From Euptelea pleiosperma (taxonomy: Eukaryota > Streptophyta > Magnoliopsida > Ranunculales > Eupteleaceae): a stretch of DNA of 64,000 nt. Shown here in pieces: positions 52,891 to 62,914 of the stretch (positions are counted from its first letter, which is position 1; each line of letters starts with the position of its first letter). The notes under the pieces are model-generated. The model saw only the letters and a list, made by a program, of their open reading frames with translations. It was not told the DNA's origin and searched no databases. The DNA is taken from positions 28,048,978-28,112,977 of the forward strand of contig CM068553.1 of assembly GCA_035048495.1 (NCBI GenBank), written 5' to 3'. A program made the translations under genes and the position numbers.

Positions 52891-54020
52891 TAATAACTTG
52901 TGACTTTTTCTAAGTTGTAAACTTAAACATACAGAAAGACTAGAATTATAAATAAGGAGACAATTTCAATAGTCCCCATTTTTCTGACTTACTGAACGAC
53001 AGACTTGATCCGCCGTTTTTTGTGCCTTCCGAGTGACGTAATTTTGGCTTTCTGGTGTAGTGAGGGATGAACCGGTAAGCTTAGTAGGCGCACTCCACCA
53101 CCTATATATATACCCATGGGAGATGCGGCGACTAAACCATGCACAAAAGATAGATTTTCAAAATCATAATTTTTTAAAATAAAACAAACACTAAAATAAC
53201 CACAAGTCTCCACTGGTAAGCCAACTCGGTAAACCATCATAACCAAAATTAACCCATACCACATGTCTCAAAAATACATGGTACGAAGAAAAAAATCATC
53301 TCTCTCAATTCGCCAGTCGGATCGACCTGATTTTTGGATATGTTATACTAGAGTCATCAAGTTCTCTACTGCCCAAATTTCAAGTCGCTCGGACATCGGG
53401 AAGGGTTTCATCAATTGTTTGCAAGGCTAATATGCATGAAAATTTCAAAAATCACTCAAAGCTAAAAGCATGCAAAAATCTAACATATACAACATGCTTA
53501 ATTTAAAATTAACATGTAAACACAGAGATTTCCTACGACATAAACATGATGTAATATAATTAAAATCATGGAAGATTAGAAGATAAAAGCATATATGTAT
53601 ATATGAAAACCTCCATGGAACATGGGGCCTTGTGGGGCCCACAAATGAGGCTGATTGTTGTGTGTAGATCCATCAAGTGGTGGGCCATTCATTCATGGGT
53701 TAGTGGGCCCAAAAGATTGTGCCGGTGGTGCATTTTTAAGCTAGATATGGGCATATTGAATAAGCTAGCTCCATCTCCAACACCAGTTCTCCACTACCCG
53801 CTGCTGCTGCTTTGCCACCACAATCCTATCTGATTCCCACTCACTGGTTGGGGAAAAAGCTATCAAAAACCTTAAACCCACTGACCATAAAATACAAGGG
53901 CAAATATCTCTTATTTTTTTTTTTTTGGTGGAAACGAGACAACTTTTTTATGTGGGGCGTTATTTGTATGTGGAGGTATGGACATATCTTAGCTATATTC
54001 TCCTCATAAATCACGTACGT
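52891..54020. other. Intergenic downstream of CCD4, no gene seen
   Basis: AT-rich with short open frames only. It has a T run near 53912-53925 and a tandem ATATATCTTAGCTATAT motif near 53985-54050. Confidence 0.4.
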
Positions 54021-54054
54021 GGCTAGGATATATCTTAGCTATATCCTAGCCATA

Positions 54055-54145
54055 GATTTTAGCACTTTTTTTAGGATTGATTCTAGCCGTTGGATTCAAG
54101 TATGTTTTTCAGGTACTTAATCCAACGGGTAGAAATTAACGAAAA
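54055..54145. repeat. MITE fragment 3' of CCD4
   Basis: Contains ATTTTAGCACTTTTTTTAGG, GATTCTAGCCGTTGGATT and AACGGGTAGAAAT, shared with the element at 56345-56525 on the other side of CCD4. Confidence 0.55.
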
Positions 54146-54344
54146 CAAACTTATTCTTGGTATGGGATAAAAATCCAATTAAATTTACCTGACTGTAAGA
54201 GAAAGAAAAAAAAAAGTATGTGTAGTTCTTCTCCTGATTGGATTTTCTGATCATTAAATTTACAGTATAGTTATTGTATACACAGTGCGCGTGGATCTTT
54301 TGCCTCCCCAGTACCATAGTATGGGTGTCGCATTCCTCCTCCTT

Positions 54345-56120
54345 TTACAGCTTCCTAAGGTCACTGTCCCTCACGAAGAGCCCATGGAATCCGTAAGGCA
54401 CTCGGCGAGGCAACTTCACGGCTGCCACAATCTCTAGCGTGGGTGACTTCGCGTCCATCACCAAGAACCGAGACTCTCCTGCATTCTCATCGTGCACATA
54501 CGTCACCACATACCCGTCATCCTCTTCTGCATCTGGGTTCTCTGGCTCCCTCGCTACGAAGAATGGTTCTCCCCCATAACACCCTGCCCCGAACATTCTA
54601 CTTCCCACGGTGCCCTCCTGGTGCTCCCCATCCAATACGTTCAGCTTCACCACTCCCGTTATCTTCGGCATCGGATCTCCCACCCCCGCGTACGCGTATC
54701 TGTTCTTCCTTCCCACGAAAGCCGGGTTTATCACAGCGAAATCTAGGTTTCTTGCCGAAATCGGAGACCTGGACACGATTCCCGTCTTCAGATCGATCCT
54801 TACCTTCTCCACCAACCCGTGAACCAGTTCCATTCTCTCCAAGGCGTGCTCCACCGATAATACGTTGGGAGCGATCAGGACTATAGTGTCTTCATCTTCT
54901 TCCCACGCATTTATGGCGTGGATGCTGTTGAATCCAGGCACTTCGAACCACCTCATCTCCGATTCATCCTTCGCGTACCGTGGGATCACACCGATCCTCG
55001 GAACTTTCCCCGGGTCTGACCCAACAGGCGATCCTCCTACGATCATCTCCATTGGATTCATCCCTATCTGTATGTCCCCAAATATCGCGTACTTCTTCGT
55101 GATAGCAAAGTCGTGAAGGAACGACGGTCGTACCATGGAGAAGACGGGCACGTCTGGCTGCTTTAATCCGTTCGCGTCGAACCGAAAGAAGGTTAGAAAA
55201 GGAGGTACAGGGCCGTATCGGAACGCGAATGTCTCACCTGTGTCGGCATCTACCTTAGGGTGGGCCGTCATGCTCATGAACAGCTTACCGTCAAAATCAT
55301 AGCGGCCAACGGTCTCGATGTCGCCTTCAGGAGTCAAACGTACGGCATAGGGAAGATCGGACTCGCCGAGAGCAAAGAGCCTGTTGGCGAAGAAAGCAAG
55401 GCTTGTGTTGGCAAGACCGATGCCGTGGATGGGGTTGAATTGGCCGGCGAATACTCTTGCGGCGCTGATGGCGCCGCGAGCGACGGTGGCAGTGAGGCCG
55501 TGAAAGCCGGAGAAGACATTGGGGAGGACAGGGGAGCCAGCGTCGTGCTCGAGATTGTACTTGTAGGTCTTGACGTAGCGGCTGCAGAGAATGGCACGGC
55601 CTTGAGAGATGCGGAGGGAGTGAAGCATGCCGTCTCCGTCGAATAGGTGGTAAGGTCCGCGTGGAAGGTACTGTGGGTTGGGTCCGTTCCGGATATAAGC
55701 CCCGTCGAGACATGGTGGGAGTTTTCCGTCAATTATAGGGCACTCAGTCGGGGGCAGCTCATCAACTGGAGCAAAATTGTCGCAAAGGACGTACTTTGGG
55801 TCGACGGAAGGACGGAGAGGAGGATCGATGAAGTTGTTGATGATGTCGTCGAAAGCATTAAAGATGGTGTGAGGAAGAGACGGCTCTGATCGTCTTCTTG
55901 TAACGTTGGTAGAAGGGGGGATAGCATCGAGAGGTTGCGAGGGTGGTACCGTTGTTCTTGATGAAGTTGTCGTTGCTGCTTGTGGAGGCTTCTCTTGGAT
56001 ACTCACAGAAGAGACGTAGAAGAGGGGAGATGATGTAAATGTTGTTGGGGGTTTGGTAGGAGAGAAGATGAGTTTTGGGTGACGGAAGGTTGTAAAGAGA
56101 GAGGAAGAGAAAGGTTCCAT
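54345..56120 (-). CDS. CCD4: Carotenoid cleavage dioxygenase 4
   Basis: One uninterrupted frame of 591 residues, as is usual for plant CCD4. CCD4 is a plastoglobule-associated, Fe(II)-dependent enzyme that cleaves carotenoids such as beta-carotene at the 9,10 (9',10') double bonds, so it controls carotenoid level and volatile apocarotenoids. The first 60 residues are rich in S, T and P, fitting a plastid transit peptide. The RPE65-type seven-blade propeller follows (about 105-588). The four iron-binding histidines are visible: H287 (TAHPK), H336 (FLHDF), H401 (SIHAIN) and H579 (YGFHG). Family signatures are AYIRNGPNPQYLPRGPYHLF, DGDGMLHSLRI, FAGQFNPIHGIGLANTSLAF and the C-terminal VPYGFHGLFVRDSDL. 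The start at 56120 is the first ATG after the TATA box. The gene body is GC-rich against AT-rich flanks, typical for this gene. NCEDs are excluded by overall sequence; CCD4 is more likely than CCD1, which lacks a transit peptide. Confidence 0.96.
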   Translation of the reverse strand: MEPFSSSLFTTFRHPKLIFSPTKPPTTFTSSPLFYVSSVSIQEKPPQAATTTSSRTTVPPSQPLDAIPPSTNVTRRRSEPSLPHTIFNAFDDIINNFIDPPLRPSVDPKYVLCDNFAPVDELPPTECPIIDGKLPPCLDGAYIRNGPNPQYLPRGPYHLFDGDGMLHSLRISQGRAILCSRYVKTYKYNLEHDAGSPVLPNVFSGFHGLTATVARGAISAARVFAGQFNPIHGIGLANTSLAFFANRLFALGESDLPYAVRLTPEGDIETVGRYDFDGKLFMSMTAHPKVDADTGETFAFRYGPVPPFLTFFRFDANGLKQPDVPVFSMVRPSFLHDFAITKKYAIFGDIQIGMNPMEMIVGGSPVGSDPGKVPRIGVIPRYAKDESEMRWFEVPGFNSIHAINAWEEDEDTIVLIAPNVLSVEHALERMELVHGLVEKVRIDLKTGIVSRSPISARNLDFAVINPAFVGRKNRYAYAGVGDPMPKITGVVKLNVLDGEHQEGTVGSRMFGAGCYGGEPFFVAREPENPDAEEDDGYVVTYVHDENAGESRFLVMDAKSPTLEIVAAVKLPRRVPYGFHGLFVRDSDLRKL

Positions 56121-56230
56121 GATCGATCCCTATCGTTTTACAGTTTACAAGCTTTTATTACTATGTGAATGTAGACATAGAGAGGGAATAAGGAAGTTAT
56201 GTATGGCCACATGGGGTGGGTACGGGGTTT

Positions 56231-56240
56231 TATTTATAGC
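56231..56240 (-). promoter_or_regulatory. TATA box of CCD4
   Basis: GCTATAAATA on the minus strand, about 110 bp upstream of the CCD4 ATG. The distance fits a short 5' UTR. Confidence 0.65.
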
Positions 56241-56344
56241 CCTCTGTGGCTGTGACTTGTGAGATGGAACTTTGTTTTGCTCCAGTTGATCATATGTATC
56301 CCTATGTAACTCATGTTTTTGGGCCCGCTGATTTAGTCTACGTC

Positions 56345-56525
56345 TTAGTTGATATACACATTACACACCAAATATCAACCTGATTGGTTATCTATGACCA
56401 TTAGATTTTAGCACTTTTTAAGAGTGATTCTAGCTGTTGGATTAAGCATATGTTTTTTGGGTACTAGATCTAACAGCTAGAAATCATCAATCAAGCTGAT
56501 TTTGGTGTGTGTATACGATATTCAC
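56345..56525. mobile_element. MITE in the CCD4 upstream region
   Basis: Imperfect inverted ends (GATATACACATTACACACC ... GGTGTGTGTATACGATATT) enclose ACCATTAGATTTTAGCAC, GTTGGATTAAGCATATG and a mirrored AGATCTAACAGCTAGAAAT. It lies roughly 225-400 bp upstream of the CCD4 start, beyond the TATA box. Confidence 0.65.
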
Positions 56526-57540
56526 CAAGGATATGGGTTTTCTACTGTACATGTATTGCATCAAAAGTACCTAAATGCCCTTAGCATTCGTCAATATGAA
56601 AAAGAAAATAAGACGAATTGAATGATTCAATAAGGGAGACCGTATCATATTGGAGTTAGGGATAGAGCCATTCGTGTTTTGTTTTCGTTGCTGCTACCTA
56701 TTATATTTGGCTTGCACGCACCACATTCTACCTATAACATTTCTTAAACGGATGAGGTAGCATTGATCTAGAGATTCAAGACCACATGCATGTTGAGGTG
56801 GGATCCACACCATCACTTCAGGAATATCTCTTTTTGAAACATGTGGTCTTGAAGAGAGAGAGAGAGAGAGAGAGAGAGGGCAAATGAGTAGGACCCACAA
56901 TCCTATCCAGGTTAAGGCATGTGAAGAGCTCATTCTTATGTTGGGTCTTTAAAAATTACTAATTTTTGAGGCAGACAATACGAATGAGAGAGAGAAAGAG
57001 AAAAAATATCTTCCCACTAATGGAATAATAATGTCTGGTTTTTGGAGTCCCATTTGAGTGATCAGGATTAAATTTGGTCTGTAGGTGTACGTAGAGATGG
57101 GGCAAGAGCATTCCTACTGTCAGCGGTCTCTAAGAGCGAGTATGCCAAGGACGTTTTGGTGACCAAAACCGGACTCTTATTGAGGTTGAGGATGTGAGAG
57201 GGAGATAGATTTTTAATTTTGTGGTGTGACTGTGTGACGACTGAGAGATGACAAACGCCGCGGGGACCACGCGGTCAATAATTGACATCGTCCCAGTGCC
57301 AAAAGACTGCTCACCATCTTCGGCATTCACGAAATACAAATCCCACTCTATCCGAAGATCTAGCAGCAAGATTTTCACAAAGACGCCCTCTTCAACCTGA
57401 CACCAACACTTGAGTTGAGTGACGCCAAAACCTTCAAAGTTTGAAGGTTCCGGGGACCAGCGAATTTTTTTCTTATTTCTCACTGTGTCAGGTGGGCAAA
57501 CATTGATGCACATTTGTTGGTAAATATTACAATGAGTCCG
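56526..57540. other. Intergenic, no gene seen
   Basis: (GA)n microsatellite near 56852-56878. A 127-codon minus-strand open frame at 57130-57513 shows no recognisable domain. Confidence 0.45.
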
Positions 57541-58273
57541 TCTAGAGCTACACCCATTTCTTACGTCCAGTTCTTACACCCAATGGTGGGGCCCAATGGA
57601 TATTATGTTGGACAATCTAACCATGTGTAAAACATTGATGACAGGGTCCTGCGCAATATGAGCCACATGGCACACTCTTAGAGGACTCTGACCGTATGAA
57701 TGTTAATTTGGCCAATCCCTAAGTGGACCTACAAACCAAAAATCAGCCCGATTAGTTATTTCTAGGCATTGTGGGAATTCAAGCATGATTGACCATTATT
57801 TGAGGTACAAAGATCCAAAGGATTGAAATCACTAATCAAGCTGATTTTTTGTTTGTAGGTCCACCTAGGGATTGCAAAAACATCCATACAGCCAGAGTCC
57901 ATTAAGAGTGTGCCATGTGGCTCAATTTGTGTCCTATCATCGGCCTTGATGACAGGGCCTGCCATCAAAGTCTTACTCTCCAACCATACGTTGAGTTGTC
58001 CTTGTCGTACGATCATCATCATCACAAAAAATAAGTTCATTTCGACATTGCTAACCGAATAAAAAATTGTCCGAAAATAGTGGTTTAATTGGATGGTCTG
58101 GATTTTCAAATTAATGTCATATTTTCATGAGATTAGGAATGTCGAAATGTCCTAATTTTTTTTGAGGAGGGTAACCATAGTTTGAAAAACTCACTGAGTA
58201 GTTCGATTGTCCAACATAATCTCCATGTGGGCCCAACCACTGGGTGTAAGAATTGGATGTAGTAAGAAACTAG
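57541..58273. mobile_element. Long MITE of the CTACACCCATTT family with a nested module
   Basis: Left arm TCTAGAGCTACACCCATTTC, TTCTTACACCCAATGGTGGG, ATATTATGTTGGACAA. The right arm in reverse complement is CTAGTTTCTTACATCCAATT, CTTACACCCAGTGGTTGGGC, with GTCCAACATAAT mirrored at 58210. The palindromic module copy 5 (57661-57922) lies inside. Confidence 0.75.
57661..57922. repeat. Palindromic MITE-like module, copy 5
   Basis: Arms AGCCACATGGCACACTCTTA and TTAAGAGTGTGCCATGTGGC; AGTGGACCTACAAACCAAAA mirrors TTTTTTGTTTGTAGGTCCAC. It is the best-preserved inverted repeat of the five copies. Confidence 0.8.
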
Positions 58274-58902
58274 TAATCAAAACCTGTGCTAAAGAAAAAA
58301 ATGCCCTATTCTATTAAGCATGAAAATAAAAATAATAAAATCAATATATGAATCTGTCAATAATAAATTGTATTGTTGACAACCAACGGGATTTTATACG
58401 GAGAGATGTTTTAGGACATGTTAAAGAAAAAATGCTTGTAAGTTGAAGCTAAAAGATCAGAAAATGAGAGTGAGATATTTCAGATTTAGTAAAGAGACAG
58501 ATAATGAATAAGGAGACGTTTTTTTGGAGATAAGTTAGGAAAGAATGAGAGGATTTTTAGGAAAAAGATGTTTTAGGGAAAAAAAAACTTGCAAGTTGGA
58601 GCCGAAAGATTGAAAAGGAGAGTGAGATGTGTAGGATACAGTAAGGACATGCATAATGAATAAGGACACATTTTATTTGGAGATAAGTTAGGAAAGAATT
58701 AGGGAATATTTAAGAAAGAGATGTTTTAGGAAGATAGTGTGCAATGTTTAGAGAGGCACCTACGGTTAAAAAAAATAAAAAAAGAACTTTCTCAATATAG
58801 AGAGTAAAAAAGGCATGTATGAGAAGTCATGCGCAATAATCTACATAACCAAAAGAGAAAAGATATGCAATAACGATACGAAAAGAAAAAAAGAAAAAAG
58901 AG
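58274..58902. other. AT-rich spacer with a diverged duplication
   Basis: A block near 58405-58570 (GATGTTTTAGG, AAGTTGGAGC/AAGTTGAAGC, GAGAGTGAGAT, TTTGGAGATAAGTTAGGAAA) is repeated near 58565-58735. No gene is seen. Confidence 0.6.
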
Positions 58903-58911
58903 ATGCTAAAT

Positions 58912-59254
58912 GGGCTGGGATAAAATGACTAATGGAATTCTTACTTGACTAATGGACCTGGGGCCCATGTGCAGATGAGTTAAGAGCTGATTTTCCAAAA
59001 TTAGCCCATTCCAACATTTGCGACCTTGTGAAAAGTGGATTGCAAATTTAATAATTTTGGACCATCCATTTTCACCGTTAAATTTAGGTCCATCTTTGAT
59101 AGGGTTAGAAGTTTTAAAAATTACTGATTTTTGGCGAGGATGGTGAGGAGATCATCTCCCCAAAAATCAGCTCTTAACTCATATGCATGTGGGCCCCACG
59201 TCCATTAGTAATCTATTAGTAAGAATTCCATTAGTCATTTTATCCCAGCCGCCC
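58912..59254. mobile_element. Mutator-type MITE with perfect 9-bp duplication
   Basis: A 343-bp element. The left end is GGGCTGGGATAAAATGACTA; the right end, reversed, is GGGCGGCTGGGATAAAATGA (3-bp indel). Arms continue through AATGGAATTCTTACT and AGTTAAGAGCTGATTTT for about 85 bp. ATGCTAAAT stands on both sides (58903-58911 and 59255-59263), the 9-bp length typical of Mutator-like elements. Confidence 0.9.
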
Positions 59255-59263
59255 ATGCTAAAT

Positions 59264-60190
59264 AGTCTACATAGAGAACATAAAATACTATCTAAGCTGA
59301 GTTTGATTTAACCGAGTTGGTAATTAAATCACAGGTTGTGAAAGCTTATGAGCATCACCCATTTTATTGTCATTTTTTTGTGTGAATTTTCAGACATTGT
59401 AGTTGTTATAGCTTTATAAGGATGCTAATAGACATGAATTAGAAATTATAGGTCAATAAATTGGTGACCAATATATGATATTATATATATAATATTCTAA
59501 TAATGGGAAAGTTCATGAAATAGGAAATCCCTTAGGTCGGACCTGTGACCGATGCTTAATCAAAACGTAGTTCATATATTGGCCAAAAAAGTTTAATCAA
59601 AACAAAGGTTACAAATCAGTTGTGTTTTTCATATGCCATGTGTTGTTTGTGTTTTAGTAATTTTAGTGCCTTTTGCTACAAAATCCAATACGTCAACATT
59701 CAAAATACGTAAGTGCTTTAAATAATGTTGAACTTACCCTTTGGTTAACAAAAAAAATAAAATTTTGGAGGAAAAAGGCATCGTCGCGCAGGTATGCTTC
59801 CCAGAGGTAGGATAATATAGGGGGTAAGTAGCTCAACACTTTAGAATGCATAGTGGAAAAATCAGAAAAACAAAAGGGAATAGAACTATACATTAATTAT
59901 TACTTAAAAAAATCACAATTCTAAATAAAATTCGGGATTTCAAGTTTTGAAGGTCTTATTACAAAAATAAAAAATAAAGAAAGTTTTGAAGGTCCAACCT
60001 CCTATTTTTTTTTAGCCATTGAACATAGATGTTTGGATCAGTTTGGACAACTCCGTGGTGAACCCATACACCAATAATCAATGCGATTTGTGATGTCTAG
60101 CCGAAGGATTCGAGTTCTCAACAAAAGTTGAAATCCAATGTGAAAAGTCTCGGTTGTCAAATCCCAAGAATACTTAGTTCTTCGGTAATA
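59264..60190. other. Intergenic, no gene seen
   Basis: AT-rich with short frames only. (AT)n near 60187-60203. Confidence 0.4.
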
Positions 60191-60199
60191 TATATATAT

Positions 60200-61690
60200 A
60201 TATGTCGCTGTGCCTCAAATCAACTGAAGACTGAAGTGTCAAAAATCAAGTGAACTTTGACAAAACAAATCAAAGAAAGATTAAAGTTTAAGAAAAGACA
60301 ACCCAAGTGTTCAAGATCAACTGAAGATAAAGTCAAATTATCAAGTTCAACTGAAGACAAAGTCAAGTGATCAAGCTCAACTGAAAACAAAGTCAAAAGC
60401 TCAAGTACGTTCTCACTCAACGAACGATCAACTATGAAGAAACTCATGTTGCGGTTGCTTACGCAAATCTGAGGGTAAAATCGAGCGTTGAGAGCGGATA
60501 TTGATTTACCCTAGATGGTTAAGTGTTAGTTAGGGATTATGCATGTGACGAGAAGAGAAATTCTCAAAACTTTGTAAGCATTCGTTTATGGACAAAACTA
60601 TCCGGCCGACCGGCCTTATGAGCGGGCGACCGAAGGTCCGATCGACCGGCCAAAATGGTCCGATCGACCGGCCAAAATGGTCCGGTCGACCCTAACTCTC
60701 GGGTTTAAGAAATTGAAAGAAATCCTAAGCGGGCGACCGACTAAAGGCTCGATCGACCCCGCCCATTTCGGATCTCGTTTGACAAAATCTCTTATGCAGT
60801 TAGAAGCGCATTTTGGCCCTTCAAATGGCTATATTCAGTACGATTCTAGTAAAGGGAGGCCTGCTTATAAATTAGAGCCTTCTCCCTCTATTAGAATTAA
60901 TCCAATCAAGAGATCTCTACTTTACTTTACTTGATTATCGTCCTTTAAGTCTAGAGATCTTGAATTTGTGAGAGCTTCACCAAAGCAAAGTTGAGTATTC
61001 GTTGTGAAGGCTCTAAGTGCTTGGAAGAGACAATTTGGTATTATTATTCTGCAAGAATCTTCTTCCAAGAAGAGGATTACTCTTGGCAAAGTGTCTCTTG
61101 AGCGAATTCTTCTCCAATGAATTTTTCATTCGATCGTATTCATCGAGAAGTAAGCGTTTCTATGAACTAATACCTTTTTGATATAATTCAAAATTTGTGA
61201 ACACTGTGTATTTGTGATTGGTAGATGAGTTAGACTCATCTAACTGAGTTGTGGATTGTAGATCCAAGAGAAAAGAATTTCTCTTAATAGACTACTGGCC
61301 TAGGCTGACTCTCTAGGTGAGCGAGAAGCGATTCTCGTTAGATTAAGACTAAGTGTAATCTTAGTTGGTTAATTATTTATTTTGATTGAAATGTTGTAAT
61401 GCATGATTGAAATAATATAATACTACTCGTGGTGAGTATTGGACAGTGGACGTAGGTGCGGAGTCACTGAACCACTATAAATCTGAGTCTCGTGTGATTG
61501 TGAATGTTTGCATAATTGTTTCTCAGTTTTTTCCATATCTATGCTCTGTAGATGATTCATATTTTAATTGCTTGATCCTTTTTCGTCTTGTGTGAACAAT
61601 AATTTTTTATACGAATTCGCAGAGGAATTAAAAATTATCCTATTCACCCCCCTCTAGGACTTAATCTGGTAATTAAAAGGGAATTTCACA
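60200..61690 (+). repeat. LTR of SIRE/Maximus-like copia type (probably solo)
   Basis: Contains repeated TCCGATCGACCGGCCAAAAT (60639 and 60659) and other CCGGTCGACC motifs, a TATA box (GCTTATAAATTAGAG near 60861) and, near the 3' side, TATTCACCCCCCTCTAGGAC, wording characteristic of these LTRs. No primer site or coding region follows, so a solo LTR is likely. Exact ends were not fixed; the 3' end may be TTTCACA at about 61690. Confidence 0.6.
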
Positions 61691-62515
61691 ATGGACTGTC
61701 CAACATATATAGGACGTCCTTATGGGATTGACAACATCAAAGCTATTTAATATTATATGAGAAATGATAGCATCATTCTTAGGAGTTACGACTGCTCATC
61801 GAGATTTTGTCTACACGAATTCCAAAGACTACCACACATTTTCAAACAAATGATCGTGCTACAGTATCGTCCTTCTGGCAGGGCAGTAGGTATCCTCCAA
61901 ACTTTTTAATTTTTTGGTAAAATTACTTTTAGGTCCATATTTTCGAAAGTACAGCCCTATACAAAACACTGGACACTTTGGTTTAACCGTCTGCCCATTA
62001 AGTCTCTTTTTAATGTTACCATCCAATTTTTTCAGAAATGGCAATACTACCCTCCTGCTATCGGTGGTTTGAATTGAGTATGATTAAGGTTTGCTGACAA
62101 ATAGTACCGTTCGTCAATGTGATTTGAAGCAATGAACTTAACTTCAGTCTCTCTCCCTCCATTTTTCATTTTCTTTGTAACTCTTTCCCTCCATTTCCAT
62201 CTCTACTGTTCTTTGCCCTCCATTTCTTTTCTTTACAGCTCTTCGCAGCTCCAGCCATGAAAGACGAAGGTGATGTTATCCTCTAAAAGGTAAAGAAGAT
62301 GGAACATTTCTGTTAGAGCTCCTCTATAATTTTGCAGCTTGTCGCAGCTCTTTCCTCTACAGCTTGTCTATTCACTATTTAAGTTTAATAAAGAAGGCAA
62401 CATTGGAATCAAGGTGTAGTACGTAAAATGGTTATCACTTTCATTTTTATTTGTTTAGAATCAAGTTGGTAAAACCGTATTAGAGTAAACTAGTTTCATC
62501 AGTACCATTTTTACA
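61691..62515. other. Intergenic, no gene seen
   Basis: A CTCTTCGCAGCTCC/CTTGTCGCAGCTC motif recurs near 62235-62350. No convincing exon. Confidence 0.35.
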
Positions 62516-62914
62516 ATGTTCGTCCTAGTGAAACTAGTGTGGTTGAACCAGAGTAGATTGTCGGTATACTTGTTGACTTCTCGGTTCATTTTGTTTGTTA
62601 CATTTACATTACTTGTTGTTCTACTGGTTAATACAATTATTACCCCTTCTGATGAGGAGGTCATAGCAGCTGCAAAAGATGATGGCACTCTCACGACGGG
62701 CTCTAAAGTCACGGAAGGTAATGTTGTAGACCGATTGAATTTTTACTTTAGCTTGAAGGGGGAAAAAGAATACAATGATAAGAAGTTCAGCGATATAGTT
62801 AGCCCAGCCGATGAAGGTGAGGGGTGTCCACCTATTCAATGCACGACAAACGTTGGATCACATTTGATAGAAGTTACAGGATGTGTTAGCTCCATTCACA
62901 ATTCGAAGCATGAA
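62516..62914 (+). CDS. Hypothetical open frame cut by an LTR
   Basis: An ATG-initiated frame with a hydrophobic N-terminal segment (FILFVTFTLLVVLLVNTI) and a hydrophilic remainder (TPSDEEVIAAAKDDGTLTTG, VDRLNFYFSLKGEKEYNDKK). The last 12 codons read into LTR-type sequence from 62915. No family is recognised. Codon composition is better than the surrounding DNA, but it may be chance. Confidence 0.2.

Noticed and set aside
54443..55713. Long open frames in other frames and antisense within CCD4 (for example 55260-55646 + and 54443-54886 +)
   Set aside because: They are shadows of the GC-rich CCD4 frame; no domain, and no start context or splice support.
57130..57513. 127-codon minus-strand open frame
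   Set aside because: No recognisable domain, splice context or neighbours; the length is compatible with chance.
60677..60934. 85-codon open frame
   Set aside because: It overlaps the LTR promoter region with the TATA box and CCGGTCGACC motifs; no domain.
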